A stretch of DNA of 64,000 nt from CAJQQK01 sp049116495 (GCA_049116495.1 JAGDYV010000037.1:15114-79113); one strand, 5' to 3'; positions 35,074-44,275 are shown, numbered from the stretch's first letter. Program-made: numbers and translations. The notes: a model not told the origin generated them from the sequence alone.

Positions 35074-35970
35074 CTATGTAGATGGCCCCAATAGATAACC
35101 ATTTCTCTTGGCTTCGACCGGCGAGAAACCAAAATAGCTTCTGAAATCACGGCTGAATTGCGCCGGACTCTCGTATCCAACAGCAATCGCCGCACTGCCG
35201 ACACGCGAACCTTCCTGGACAATCAAGTCGCGTGCCTGGGACAGGCGGACTTTCTTGATGTACTGCAACGGCGTGTCGTTGGTGACCTGTCGAAAGGCGC
35301 GATGGAAATTGGATGTGCTCATGCCGACCATCTTGGCCATGTCTTCAATACTTCTGTGTTTCGCGCAATCGAGATGAACGTCCTGCATGACTTTCGCGAC
35401 GGCAACCGTATGCCCATCCTGACGCAACAATCCTTTCAACGCCGACCCGGCAGGTCCTTGCAAGGCCCGATAGATAATCTCCCGCACGCAGCCATCACCG
35501 AGAACGGCGCTGTCGACATCTGAGCATAGGTGGGCGAGAAGGCGACGAACCGCATCTGACATTTCGGCGCCCATCGGTGCGGCTTCGACCGCCAAGACAT
35601 CCATCTCGACGTTCGTTGTGTTCAGCCCCATGGCCAACGCAACCTCGGTAACGATCGAGGAGTTTACCTCGATGAACAAGCCAAATACGGGCGCTTCCTT
35701 GCTGGCATGGGTCTCGCACTCAAATGCGAGAGGCAGGCCGAGAGTCAGGTAATGCTCCGAGTCGTAATTATATGCACGCCCGCCCAAGTGCCCCACTTTC
35801 CGCCCGGAAATAATGATGATGATACCAGAATGGTAGATCAATGGCGTGCGTTCGATGGGTTCGTCTACGGAGTAAAAGTGCACCCCCGCTATGCTCGTTG
35901 CCTTCATTCCGCAGCCAGGCACGCCATATTTCGATTTGATGCGCTGTGCCAGTTCCAACATTGTGCTCAA
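35074..35970 (-). CDS. AraC-family transcriptional regulator
   Basis: The 298-residue protein has an AraC_N-type ligand domain (SGIIIIISGRKVGHLGGRAY, with ECETHASKEAPVFGLFIEV) and a C-terminal double helix-turn-helix (RSIEDMAKMVGMSTSNFHRA, then KKVRLSQARDLI and SAAIAVGYESPAQFSRDF). The start is set at TTG 35970 because AGGAGG lies 7 bases upstream. ATG codons at 35961 and 36024 and the frame to 36093 are alternatives. It is divergent from the molybdenum hydroxylase operon and is the natural candidate to control it. Confidence 0.88.
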   Translation of the reverse strand: MSTMLELAQRIKSKYGVPGCGMKATSIAGVHFYSVDEPIERTPLIYHSGIIIIISGRKVGHLGGRAYNYDSEHYLTLGLPLAFECETHASKEAPVFGLFIEVNSSIVTEVALAMGLNTTNVEMDVLAVEAAPMGAEMSDAVRRLLAHLCSDVDSAVLGDGCVREIIYRALQGPAGSALKGLLRQDGHTVAVAKVMQDVHLDCAKHRSIEDMAKMVGMSTSNFHRAFRQVTNDTPLQYIKKVRLSQARDLIVQEGSRVGSAAIAVGYESPAQFSRDFRSYFGFSPVEAKRNGYLLGPST

Positions 35971-36166
35971 AACGCCCCTCCTTCCGATTGCAGAAAGATG
36001 CAATGAATTCCCTCCAAAATCCATGCGGCGACGACACTCTTGTAGGATCAGGCAAAAGATCTGGAGGAATGAGCATTCAATGAACAATCTCATTTGATAG
36101 AGCTATATTCAGCAACAACGTGGGTAGAATGTTCTCGTCAACTTCAAAGCCAAGGGCACATCGGAC

Positions 36167-36628
36167 ATGGCAGTAAAGCTCAGCATCAACGGAAAGCAGG
36201 TGAGCGTCTCCTCACCACCGGGAACGCCGCTACTCTGGGTGATCCGCGACGAACTCGACATGACGGGCACCAAGTTTGGCTGCGGCATCGCCGCTTGCGG
36301 TGCCTGCACGGTTCATGTCAACGGCGAACAGCAGCGCTCCTGTTCCGTATTTATTGAAGACGTCGATGGCGCCAGCATTACGACGATCGAAGGCGTAACG
36401 GGAGACGCTGCCAATGCCGTCCAAACGGCATGGCGGAAACTCGATGTCGTGCAATGCGGTTATTGCCAATCCGGTCAAATAATGTCCGCGGTGAGCCTGC
36501 TCGAGAAAAACCCCAAGCCGAGCGATGACGACATTAATGCCGCCATGGGGGGCAATGCATGCCGTTGCGCAACGTACGTGCGTATTCGAGCCGCGATCCA
36601 TCACGCATCGAAGACTATGGAGGGCTGA
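36167..36628 (+). CDS. [2Fe-2S] subunit of a molybdenum hydroxylase (isoquinoline oxidoreductase alpha-like)
   Basis: The 153-residue protein holds both [2Fe-2S] sites of the xanthine oxidase small subunit: the plant-type site GTKFGCGIAACGACTVHVNG and the second site QCGYCQSGQIM with CRC in GNACRCATYVRIRAAI. It passes electrons from the molybdenum subunit encoded 3 bases downstream. No FAD subunit is seen, which fits the IorAB type that passes electrons on to a cytochrome. Confidence 0.92.
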   Translation: MAVKLSINGKQVSVSSPPGTPLLWVIRDELDMTGTKFGCGIAACGACTVHVNGEQQRSCSVFIEDVDGASITTIEGVTGDAANAVQTAWRKLDVVQCGYCQSGQIMSAVSLLEKNPKPSDDDINAAMGGNACRCATYVRIRAAIHHASKTMEG

Positions 36629-36631
36629 GCG

Positions 36632-38806
36632 ATGAACATTCAGGCCGATCGCCGGGCTTTTCTGAAAGGTGGCGCAGCCCTCGCCGCAGCACTCATAGTT
36701 GGTATCCGTCCGGATGGCAGTTTCGCAGCCGGTAATGCCACGGCGGCAGAAATTAATCCGTTTGTGCGCATCATGCCAGATGGCATTGTCCAGGTCGTGC
36801 TGAAGCATTTTGAGATGGGGCAGGGCACCACAACAGGCCTTACGACGCTGGTCGCGGAGGAGCTTGACGCAGATTGGGACCGCGTTGATATCGAGTTCGC
36901 GCCGGCCGACAATAAGCGTTACAAGAACCTGTACTTCGGCGTGCAGGGGACGGGCGGATCAACCGCCATGCCGAACAGCTTCATGCAGTACCGCAAAGCC
37001 GGCGCGGCGGCACGCGAAGTGCTCGTTGCAGCGGCTGCCGCGGCGTGGGGCGTTCCCGCAGCATCGATTACGATCGAAAAGGGCATGCTGAAATCTGGCA
37101 GCCGAACTGCGCATTTCGGCGAAATGATTGAGAAGGCGCGCACGCTGACCCCGTCGAAAGATCCGGCGCTCAAGGACCCGTCGCAGTTCCGTCTGATCGG
37201 CAAGGATGGACTGCAGCGCAAAGATGTCTCCGGTAAAACAGATGGTACGGCCGTCTTCGCAATGGACGTCAAAGTTCCCGGCATGGTTTATGCGATGGTG
37301 CTGCACGCACCGCGTTTTGGCGGCACGCTCAAAAGCTTTGATGCGGCTGACGCAAAAGCGGTTCCAGGTTTCATTGATGCGAAGGCGTCACCGTTGAAAA
37401 ACGGCGTCATCGTCTATGGCAAGAACACTTGGGCTGCGATGCAGGCGCGTGATGCGATCACGGCCGAGTGGGATTATTCGAAAGCGGAAAATCGCTCAAC
37501 GAAGGAATTGCAAGCGTATCATCGCGGCTTGCTCAGTAAACCCGAATTTGAAGCACGCAAAGGGGGCAATCAGGCTGAAGCTGAAACAGCCATCAAAGGT
37601 GCTGACGAGGTCGTTGAAGCCGAGCTTTACTTTCCTACGCTCGCGCATGCCCCGATGGAGCCGCTCAACTGTGTCATTGAGCCGACCGAAAACGGAGTAC
37701 GGATTCACGACGGGTGCCAGTTCCCTGGTGGGGTACAACCGGCCCTTGCCAAAGTGCTCAAGAAGGAGCTTGAAAACGTAGAGGTGAAGACGGTTTACGC
37801 GGGCGGTTCATTCGGAAGACGCGCAACGCCTGGCATGGAATACCAGGTCGAAGCAGCCTTTGCCTTCGCGCTGCTCGGCGGCCAGACACCGGTCAAACTG
37901 GTGCGGAGCCGCGAGGATGATATCCGTGGCGGTTACTATCGACCAATGGCAATGCACAAGGCGCGGATCGGGGTAAAGGACGGCAGGATTATCGGTTGGG
38001 ACCACCGCATTGCCTGTAAGCCAATCATCAAAGGCACCATGTTCGAATCCAAAGAAATCAAGGAAAGTGGTGTCGATCCGGTGTCTGTCGAGGGCGTCAA
38101 CGATACCCATTACGCACTGCCTGATATGTCCGTCGGGCTTTCGGATGCGGCAACGCCGATGCCGGTACTGTGGTGGCGGTCCGTCGGGCATACGCATACC
38201 GCCTATGCCATGGAAACGATGATGGATATGGCCGCGATCGCAGCCAAGCAAGATCCAGTAGCATTCCGGTTGAGCTATCTTCCGGGAAGCGACAAGGACC
38301 AGAAACGCCTTGCTGGTGTCCTCAAGCTCGCGGCCGAAAAGGCCGGTTGGGGAAAGGCTGGTGCCGGACGCTATCAAGGTGTAGCCGTGCATAAGTCATT
38401 CAAGTCCTACGTTGCCCAGGTCGTCGAGGTCTCGCTACGGAGCGGCAAGGTAAAAATCGAAAAGGTGACGTGTGCGGTTGATTGCGGCATTGCCGTCAAT
38501 CCGGATGTCATTCGCGCGCAGATGGAAGGTGGCATCGGCTTCGGGCTTGGCGCGGTCATGCGCAACGAAGTGACGCTGACCAACGGCGAGGTGGATCAGT
38601 TCAATTTCACAGATTACGAGCCTATCCGCATGTCCGACATGCCACAGATCGATGTGCACATCGTGAAGTCGGCGGAGCCACCAACCGGCGTTGGCGAGCC
38701 AGGCGTACCTCCTGCCGGACCAGCATTGGCGAATGCGATTTTTGCAGCAACCGGCAAGCGCATTACGCGCCTGCCCATGACGGCAAGCGGTGTTGAGTTC
38801 GCCTAG
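36632..38806 (+). CDS. molybdopterin large subunit of an IorB-like aldehyde/isoquinoline oxidoreductase
   Basis: The 724-residue protein has a twin-arginine signal (RRAFLKGGAALAAALIVG), so it is exported to the periplasm. It has the two-part Mo-binding pattern of the xanthine oxidase family: MGQGTTTGLTTLVAEE, AGGSFGRRATPGMEYQVEA, and the late GVGEPGVPPAGPALANAIFA carrying the catalytic Glu. IorB-like enzymes hydroxylate N-heterocycles or oxidise aldehydes without a FAD subunit. It pairs with the small subunit at 36167. The substrate is unknown. Confidence 0.92.
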   Translation: MNIQADRRAFLKGGAALAAALIVGIRPDGSFAAGNATAAEINPFVRIMPDGIVQVVLKHFEMGQGTTTGLTTLVAEELDADWDRVDIEFAPADNKRYKNLYFGVQGTGGSTAMPNSFMQYRKAGAAAREVLVAAAAAAWGVPAASITIEKGMLKSGSRTAHFGEMIEKARTLTPSKDPALKDPSQFRLIGKDGLQRKDVSGKTDGTAVFAMDVKVPGMVYAMVLHAPRFGGTLKSFDAADAKAVPGFIDAKASPLKNGVIVYGKNTWAAMQARDAITAEWDYSKAENRSTKELQAYHRGLLSKPEFEARKGGNQAEAETAIKGADEVVEAELYFPTLAHAPMEPLNCVIEPTENGVRIHDGCQFPGGVQPALAKVLKKELENVEVKTVYAGGSFGRRATPGMEYQVEAAFAFALLGGQTPVKLVRSREDDIRGGYYRPMAMHKARIGVKDGRIIGWDHRIACKPIIKGTMFESKEIKESGVDPVSVEGVNDTHYALPDMSVGLSDAATPMPVLWWRSVGHTHTAYAMETMMDMAAIAAKQDPVAFRLSYLPGSDKDQKRLAGVLKLAAEKAGWGKAGAGRYQGVAVHKSFKSYVAQVVEVSLRSGKVKIEKVTCAVDCGIAVNPDVIRAQMEGGIGFGLGAVMRNEVTLTNGEVDQFNFTDYEPIRMSDMPQIDVHIVKSAEPPTGVGEPGVPPAGPALANAIFAATGKRITRLPMTASGVEFA

Positions 38807-39479
38807 AAGTTGCGCGCGGCCCGTGTCATGTCTGCGGGCCGACGCACTTTCGACAGGTGCTCAAACTTTGAACTGTTGTGCCAATGGCACGATTGTAACA
38901 ACGTTACTTCCGATTGAAGGATTGCAAAAGTTGAGGAACCTCTTGCTAGGCGCCGCCATCCTATTGGCAGTCGCGTCTTCAAATGTGGGCGCGGCGGAGC
39001 CTGTCGGCACAGGACGGATAATCAATGAGTTCGCCGCGGGCTCTGTAAGCCGGGTGGAAATCGTGAGCCGGCACCACATTCGCTGCAGGAAGCTATGGAT
39101 TTTCTGATGAAGTGGGCCGCAGCCGGCACACCTTGTCCACCAGAATAGGGCACAGCGCGCGGCCGGACCATGCCATTGGCAGACATTCGGTGTTTTGGCC
39201 GCCACACTAAAATTCGGGCCGTTCATCTACGTCGGCAGCATCTTCGATAGCTGGCATCCAGGGATCTTTAGCCTGAAAATTGGGTATGCAAGCCATGATG
39301 TCCGCGTTGGTCTGAGAGCATTAATTGACCGTAACGCGTTTATTCGAATACCGGACATGGCAAGCACGAGCTTCATTGCAATACAACAACGACGCGTTAC
39401 CCACCAGCGGACTTTTGGGTTCACGCCAATATTAAAGGATACGCCTGGAGCTCGATCAAAAAAACGGACTTGCGTACTG
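38807..39479. other. stretch without a supported gene (possible lipobox-free signal peptide relic)
   Basis: No intact gene is seen here. One short plus-strand frame near 38925-39106 begins KLRNLLLGAAILLAVASSNV then GAAEPVGTG, which looks like a signal peptide, but it ends soon after. It could be the relic of an exported electron-transfer protein for the upstream molybdenum enzyme; this is a guess. The rest shows no similarity I can name. Confidence 0.3.
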
Positions 39480-40385
39480 TTACCCAGACCGTCGTTCCGG
39501 AAGCATGACCAATGCAACGCCCAATACTGCTACGGCCATCCCCGCGAGCGCAAACGGGCCGACCGGCTCATTCAAGATGATGTAGCCAAGCAGCGTCGCC
39601 ATCGGTGGTACAAGGAAAAACATGCTGGTCATGCGCGAAACGGCGCCACGACGGATCATGATCGTGAGCAGGACCATCGAAATCAGCGAAATGAAGATCG
39701 CCATGTAGACCAACGCGGCAATGAATGCCGGCGTCCAATCGATCCTGCCTTCTTCGAAGATTACTGCCAGCGGGCATATCAAGACAGCGGCCACTGCAAA
39801 CTGGATGGTCGAGCCCGTATACGGATTCATCTCGGGGCAGTACTTTTTTTGGTATAGCGTTCCGGCGGTGATCCCGAGCAGCCCCACGAACGCCCAAACC
39901 ATGCCTTCGACCGTCCCCAAACCAAGCGCTAGCTTTCGGGCAACAACTAGTGCAACTCCGGAAAATCCCAAAATCAGCCCCAACCATTGACGCGACGAAA
40001 CCTTCTCGCCGAGAAGAGGGCCAACAACAGCGGCCGTCAAAATAGGTTGCATGCACACGATCAGGGCGGCGACACCGGCTCCGACGCCCATCCCCATCGC
40101 TAACCAGACGCCGCCAAAGTAGAGCGCCTGTAGCAATGTGCCGGCGATCGCGATGTGCCCGACCTCCGCCCAGCTCTGAGGCCACGGTGCGCGCAGTGCA
40201 ATCGCGACACCGGCAGCTAGCATAACAACGATAACGTACCTGAGCCCGAGGAAGGTCAAGGTCTCGGCACTACCAAGGCCAATTTTCGCGGCAATGAATC
40301 CGCTGCTCCAAAGCAGTACGAAGGCCGCAGGAACCGCGACGAGAGTGTAATCCTGTTGAGAGATAGGTTGCGCGTCTTGCGTCAT
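39480..40385 (-). CDS. EamA/DMT-family transporter
   Basis: The 301-residue protein has ten hydrophobic segments in two EamA repeats (first repeat with VPAAFVLLWSSGFIAAKIGL, second with AFVGLLGITAGTLYQKKYCP). The drug/metabolite family exports amino acids, purines or other metabolites. It is convergent with nothing obvious and next to a GntR-type remnant. The substrate is unknown. Confidence 0.9.
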   Translation of the reverse strand: MTQDAQPISQQDYTLVAVPAAFVLLWSSGFIAAKIGLGSAETLTFLGLRYVIVVMLAAGVAIALRAPWPQSWAEVGHIAIAGTLLQALYFGGVWLAMGMGVGAGVAALIVCMQPILTAAVVGPLLGEKVSSRQWLGLILGFSGVALVVARKLALGLGTVEGMVWAFVGLLGITAGTLYQKKYCPEMNPYTGSTIQFAVAAVLICPLAVIFEEGRIDWTPAFIAALVYMAIFISLISMVLLTIMIRRGAVSRMTSMFFLVPPMATLLGYIILNEPVGPFALAGMAVAVLGVALVMLPERRSG

Positions 40386-40422
40386 GGCCGGCTATGGCCT
40401 CCGGAGCTGTGCGGGCGAACGG

Positions 40423-40800
40423 TCAAACCAATTCGGTCCGGCCTATTTTACCGCTAATTTTTTCTGCAACAATTTTCCGGATGAGCGCCCAGCATCCTTC
40501 AAGGTGACGCCGGAGCAATTCCGAACTGCCGGGACCATCTTTAGCACGCAGCGCCTTGATGAGGCCGCGATGCTCGCGAACGGCCGTCCGGGCGCGCGTG
40601 CGATCCGTCGAACTCAGATGGCGGACGCGATCAAGTTGCGCGTTGACGCGACCAATGATCTCCGCAATGTGAGGAAAGCCGCCAGCCTCGACAAGGATCT
40701 GATGAAACCGATCATCGGCCGCGATGAAGGAAGACCCGTCTCGCGTATTGACGGCGATTACCATGAGCTGCGTTTCAGCTTCAAGGTCCGTGAGTTCTTG
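40423..40800 (-). pseudogene. GntR-family FCD-domain regulator, C-terminal remnant
   Basis: The frame ending at 40423 reads DDRFHQILVEAGGFPHIAEI, QLDRVRHLSS, and AVREHRGLIKALRAKDG, with the two metal His positions of FCD domains (RFHQ and EHRG). Upstream of about 40800 the frame no longer fits a GntR protein and no winged helix is found. The N-terminal part is lost or frameshifted. It probably once regulated the EamA gene. Confidence 0.6.
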
Positions 40801-41172
40801 ATGATGTCGACCGTGCGCTGGCTCTCGCGGCGGTTGACGAACGCGCGCACGACGTCGCCGGTTTCGGGCAGCGTCAGAGACGCGGTGCGGGCGGCGACGT
40901 AAACCACCGTGTCGAGTTCGCGATGGCCGATGCGGCAGCCGGCACGTACGAACGTGAAATCGCGCGTCGTCGCCTGCGTGATGGAGAGCGGACCGGCGGC
41001 GGAGCCAAGCGACGGCAGAGCAGTGCGCGAAGTGCGGCAAGCGCATTGCGCCCAAGCCCCCCGATGCCGATGGTGTGCTCGGGCTCTGGAAGACGCACGG
41101 CCACGTCTGATCGACCACGCCGTCACCAAGACTGGGTCATAGCTCTTTTCACCGGCCTAAAGGATCTCGTTG
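40801..41172. other. GC-rich stretch with no supported gene
   Basis: This 370-base stretch is GC-rich and carries several overlapping short frames but none matches a known family. One plus-strand frame near 41006-41107 reads CAKCGKRIAPKPPDADGVLG, a zinc-ribbon-like fragment that I cannot place. It may include foreign DNA that disrupted the GntR gene. Confidence 0.3.
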
Positions 41173-41219
41173 ACCATCTCCATTTAATTTTTTACAGATA
41201 GAAATTAAATGGAGATGGT
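41173..41219. promoter_or_regulatory. perfect 18-base inverted repeat at the ROK gene start (likely operator or hairpin)
   Basis: ACCATCTCCATTTAATTT (41173-41190) is exactly complementary to AAATTAAATGGAGATGGT (41202-41219), with an 11-base spacer. The right arm ends 3 bases before the ATG of the ROK regulator and holds its GGAG ribosome-binding site. It could be the ROK autoregulatory operator or an RNA hairpin that hides the ribosome-binding site. AT-rich arms of this kind fit ROK sites. Confidence 0.75.
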
Positions 41220-41222
41220 TTG

Positions 41223-42488
41223 ATGCATTCGCCCGGCGGGTCCGTATCATCATTGAGGGCGGCCAACCGGTCGCGCGTGCTGCGTTTAATCGCCCAGCAT
41301 CGTTCGATCTCACGCGCCGCGCTATCCGATAGGACGGGCCTCGCAGCTCCAAGCGTTACCCGCATCGTCCAGGAGCTCGACGAACTTGGTTTGGTAATCA
41401 AAGGGCAATCCAGCACGGCTCGCGGTGGTCCAGGCAGGCGCAGAACGGATATCAAGATTGACCCTGCCGGCGCTTACGTGTTGGGCTTTGTCCTCAACGC
41501 TTCCGGCAAGTCAGTCGCGTTAGCTGGTGCTGACGGGCACATCGTTGCCGAGGAGCGTGTCTCTGACAAGGGCCGCCGGTCTCATACAGCCGTCCTGGAA
41601 AAGTTGGCGCATACTGCGCGCAAACTTTCCGCCACGCATTTGCGCAACAAGCAGTTGCTGCTTGGGGCGATCGTTGCCTGCGCTGGAGAGGTGGACGTCG
41701 ATCGCCAGCACCTGAACGAGTCGATGGCACTCGGCTGGCGAGATGTCGCCGTTGGCCAGCAATTGAGATCAATGCTCGACATTCCAATCCACGTCGACAA
41801 TCTCAACGTCACGATGCTCGAAGCCACACAGATGAACGATCATGAGCATCTCGCGGACGACGCGATGCTGATACGGATCGCCAACGGTATTATTGGCGGC
41901 GCCATGATGCAGGGTGGTCGCATGTTGCGTAGCTCTAACGCCAGGCCAAGTTGGATTGGCCATCATCCAGTGAGAGGGGGACGGCAGCGCTGCTTCTGCG
42001 GCGAGATGGGCTGTCTCAACACTGAGGCGTCTGCTCCCGCCATGCTGTCCGCCTTGGCCAATGGCAAATCACCGGCGCGATTTTCGTCTGCCGATTTTGT
42101 AAAAACAGAGGCAGCAGTACGCCGCCTGGTCAAGTCGGCAGATCAAGGCGACCAGCAGGCGATCAGCGTGTTGCACGCTGGCGGTCGGCAATTGGGCCGT
42201 TTCCTTGTTGCCCATGCCGGAAGCCTTGGCCCATCGATCATTCACATCGCCGGCTTTGTCGGGCGCAGCAAGCACTACTTCAAGGGTGCTCAGAACGGCT
42301 TCGATAGCAACGCGCCGCAGGCCCTAAAGGAAGTCACCCGGTTAATTGCAAACGACACATCGGTCATTCAAGCTGCAGTAAGCGTTGCGTTGGATAGGTT
42401 TGTTTACTCACCACGCCTCGATATCGAGCGGTTGTCACTTGCAAGAGCGCCGAGTGCAAGTTCTGTTGAAAGAATGAGCGCTGCATGA
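41223..42488 (+). CDS. ROK-family transcriptional regulator
   Basis: The 421-residue protein has a winged helix at the N-terminus (RVLRLIAQHRSISRAALSDR, then GLAAPSVTRIVQELDELG) and a ROK domain with the zinc motif CFCGEMGCLNTEASA. ROK repressors respond to sugars or sugar-like compounds. The ATG at 41223 is used; an in-frame TTG at 41220 is just before it. It lies upstream of the TctCBA/sulfatase group on the same strand and is the likely regulator. Confidence 0.9.
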   Translation: MHSPGGSVSSLRAANRSRVLRLIAQHRSISRAALSDRTGLAAPSVTRIVQELDELGLVIKGQSSTARGGPGRRRTDIKIDPAGAYVLGFVLNASGKSVALAGADGHIVAEERVSDKGRRSHTAVLEKLAHTARKLSATHLRNKQLLLGAIVACAGEVDVDRQHLNESMALGWRDVAVGQQLRSMLDIPIHVDNLNVTMLEATQMNDHEHLADDAMLIRIANGIIGGAMMQGGRMLRSSNARPSWIGHHPVRGGRQRCFCGEMGCLNTEASAPAMLSALANGKSPARFSSADFVKTEAAVRRLVKSADQGDQQAISVLHAGGRQLGRFLVAHAGSLGPSIIHIAGFVGRSKHYFKGAQNGFDSNAPQALKEVTRLIANDTSVIQAAVSVALDRFVYSPRLDIERLSLARAPSASSVERMSAA

Positions 42489-42543
42489 TTGGCACCAACC
42501 CGGATTGCGAAAGGAAAACTTCTCGACATTATTCGCTCATCTA

Positions 42544-42567
42544 AGTGCATGAATCTCGGGATGCACT
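42544..42567. promoter_or_regulatory. short inverted repeat upstream of tctC-like gene
   Basis: AGTGCAT (42544-42550) and ATGCACT (42561-42567) form 7-base arms with a 10-base spacer, about 120 bases before the TctC-like start. It is in the 201-base gap between the ROK gene and the transporter, a suitable place for an operator. It may be chance, as the arms are short. Confidence 0.35.
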
Positions 42568-42689
42568 CGAATGCCTTGTCAATCTCGTTCTTCGCTGTGA
42601 CTGCGATACGCAGAGCGAGCCTGACCAAAAAGAATACTGATGGCCAACCATCCGAACTGGAACACGAAAAAATCTACCGGAGGAAACGA

Positions 42690-43685
42690 ATGAAGACGAT
42701 CCGTTTACTAAAAGGGCTTGCAACCGCTGTTGCAGTTCCCAGCATCGCGATAGCTGCCAGCAGCGCGAACGCCGCCGACTATCCTAAGAAACCGGTCAAT
42801 CTGGTCATTCCCTATGACGCAGGCGGCGCTGCCGACCTTGCGGCCCGCATTCTCGCGTCGACGGCGCCGCAATACTTGGGTCACGCGGTACTGGCAAGCA
42901 ACAAGACCGGTGCCGGCGGTATCGTTGGGTCCAACTTCGTTGTGCGTTCCAAGCCCGATGGTTACACGCTTCTGCTGGCTCGTGTCGGTTCTCAGGCTGG
43001 TGTTCCGGCAATGAACATGAAAACACCGTACAAGTGGAACGACTACACCTTCATCGGGCTGCTGGAGAAGAACCCCTTCGTTCTCGCCGTAAACGCCAAG
43101 TCGGACCTGAAGACACTCGACGATATCAAGGCAAAACTGAAGGCCGGCAAGAAACTGACCTATGCTACAGGCGGCGTCGGTACGCTGCCGCACATTGCAA
43201 TGGTTATGGTTCTCGGCGGCATGGGCGTCGATTCCAAGGCGATGACACATATCCCCTATAAGGGTGGCGGCGCGGCAGCCGCCGCACTTGTTGGCGGCCA
43301 TGCGGACATGTTCTTCCAGAACCTATCGGGTGTGGTTGGCCAGATCCAGGCGGGCAAATTGCGGGCGCTGTTTGTAACGACCAAGAAGCGCGTCGGTGTT
43401 ATCAAGGATGTTCCAACCGCCAGCGAAGTTGGTCGACCAGATCTTGAACTGGCGATTGGTTGGAGCGCGCTTTATGGACCGAAAGGACTGCCCAAGGACG
43501 TCGTCGACAAGTGGTCGGGCGTGCTCCAGAAACTCAAAAAGGACAAGTCCTGGGTCAAGCTGAACAAGAAGCTTGGCAACATTCCCTCGATCAGCACATC
43601 GGCAGAGCTTGAGAAGTTTGCCGGGGCCCAGTTCCAAGCCATGCGTGATGTCGCGACCAAGACCGGCATTCTGATCAAGAAATAG
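42690..43685 (+). CDS. tripartite tricarboxylate transporter substrate-binding protein (TctC family)
   Basis: The 331-residue protein has a signal peptide (KTIRLLKGLATAVAVPSIAI, cleaved near ANAADYP) and the TctC fold: KPVNLVIPYDAGGAADLAAR, GAGGIVGSNFV, and YATGGVGTLPHIAMVMVLGG. It captures an organic acid or similar in the periplasm. The ATG at 42690 has GGAGGAAACGA upstream. TctB and TctA follow, so the transporter is complete. The ligand is unknown, possibly the organosulfate used by the downstream enzymes. Confidence 0.92.
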   Translation: MKTIRLLKGLATAVAVPSIAIAASSANAADYPKKPVNLVIPYDAGGAADLAARILASTAPQYLGHAVLASNKTGAGGIVGSNFVVRSKPDGYTLLLARVGSQAGVPAMNMKTPYKWNDYTFIGLLEKNPFVLAVNAKSDLKTLDDIKAKLKAGKKLTYATGGVGTLPHIAMVMVLGGMGVDSKAMTHIPYKGGGAAAAALVGGHADMFFQNLSGVVGQIQAGKLRALFVTTKKRVGVIKDVPTASEVGRPDLELAIGWSALYGPKGLPKDVVDKWSGVLQKLKKDKSWVKLNKKLGNIPSISTSAELEKFAGAQFQAMRDVATKTGILIKK

Positions 43686-43699
43686 ATCTTGCAAGCCTG

Positions 43700-43726
43700 G
43701 GTGGAAGCAATCGCATTGCTTCCACC
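43700..43726 (+). promoter_or_regulatory. intercistronic hairpin between tctC- and tctB-like genes
   Basis: GGTGGAAGCAAT (43700-43711) and ATTGCTTCCACC (43715-43726) form a perfect 12-base stem with a 3-base loop, 15 bases after the TctC-like stop. GTTTT follows, so it could end part of the transcription or protect the upstream mRNA. That would give more binding protein than membrane protein. Confidence 0.7.
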
Positions 43727-43760
43727 GTTTTGATCGTGAACCCTTTGGGGGGAAGTTTGT

Positions 43761-44270
43761 ATGTGGGCAAAATCCAACATGGCCTCCGGGATTGTGTTCC
43801 TGGCTTTAGGCACAATTGTTCTGGCCGTCCTGATCCCATACGGCATCGAGAAGCCGGCGTCCCTCCAGTTTCTCGCCTTGTCGCCATCCTTCTGGCCCAA
43901 CACCGTCGGTGTCGTTATCAGCTTGATCGGCTTGGCACTGATCGCATCATCCTTCTCTAAGGGCACTGCAGCGACTGCTAAATTGCAAGCCCTTCAAGAC
44001 AGGCAGCAATCCTCGACATGGCTCGCGGTTCGACCATTTGTCGTGATGGCGATTTGTTTTGTCCTCTATCTGGCATTGCAACCTCTCGGGTTCGTTTTGA
44101 CGACAACGATCGCCATGGTTGTACTCATGCTGGTGGGCGGGGAGCGACGGCTTTGGCTGATAGCATTGACAAGCATTTTGACACCTCTTGCTCTCTACAT
44201 CTTCTTCACAAAGGCGACCGGCGTTCCAATCCCAGCCGGCGTGCTTGAACCACTCTTGCTCAGGATTTGA
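43761..44270 (+). CDS. tripartite tricarboxylate transporter small membrane subunit (TctB family)
   Basis: The 169-residue protein has four membrane segments, typical of TctB (NMASGIVFLALGTIVLAVLI, VGVVISLIGLALIASSF, and VMAICFVLYLALQPLGFVLT). It pairs with TctA. Its stop is near the start of TctA, with 5 bases between stop and ATG, so they are coupled. GGGGGGAAG precedes the ATG at 43761. Confidence 0.85.
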   Translation: MWAKSNMASGIVFLALGTIVLAVLIPYGIEKPASLQFLALSPSFWPNTVGVVISLIGLALIASSFSKGTAATAKLQALQDRQQSSTWLAVRPFVVMAICFVLYLALQPLGFVLTTTIAMVVLMLVGGERRLWLIALTSILTPLALYIFFTKATGVPIPAGVLEPLLLRI

Positions 44271-44275
44271 TCGCC

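Noticed and set aside
38925..39107. Calling the signal-peptide-like frame a cytochrome c gene
   Set aside because: No CxxCH haem motif and the frame ends after about 60 residues.
39195..39857. 220-residue plus-strand open frame
   Set aside because: Most of it lies opposite the EamA transporter, and its composition (many Arg, His, Asn) is that of a shadow frame.
40423..41118. Treating the whole 231-residue frame as an intact GntR regulator
   Set aside because: Only the last 125 residues fit an FCD domain; the first 105 are Arg/Pro-rich with no winged helix.
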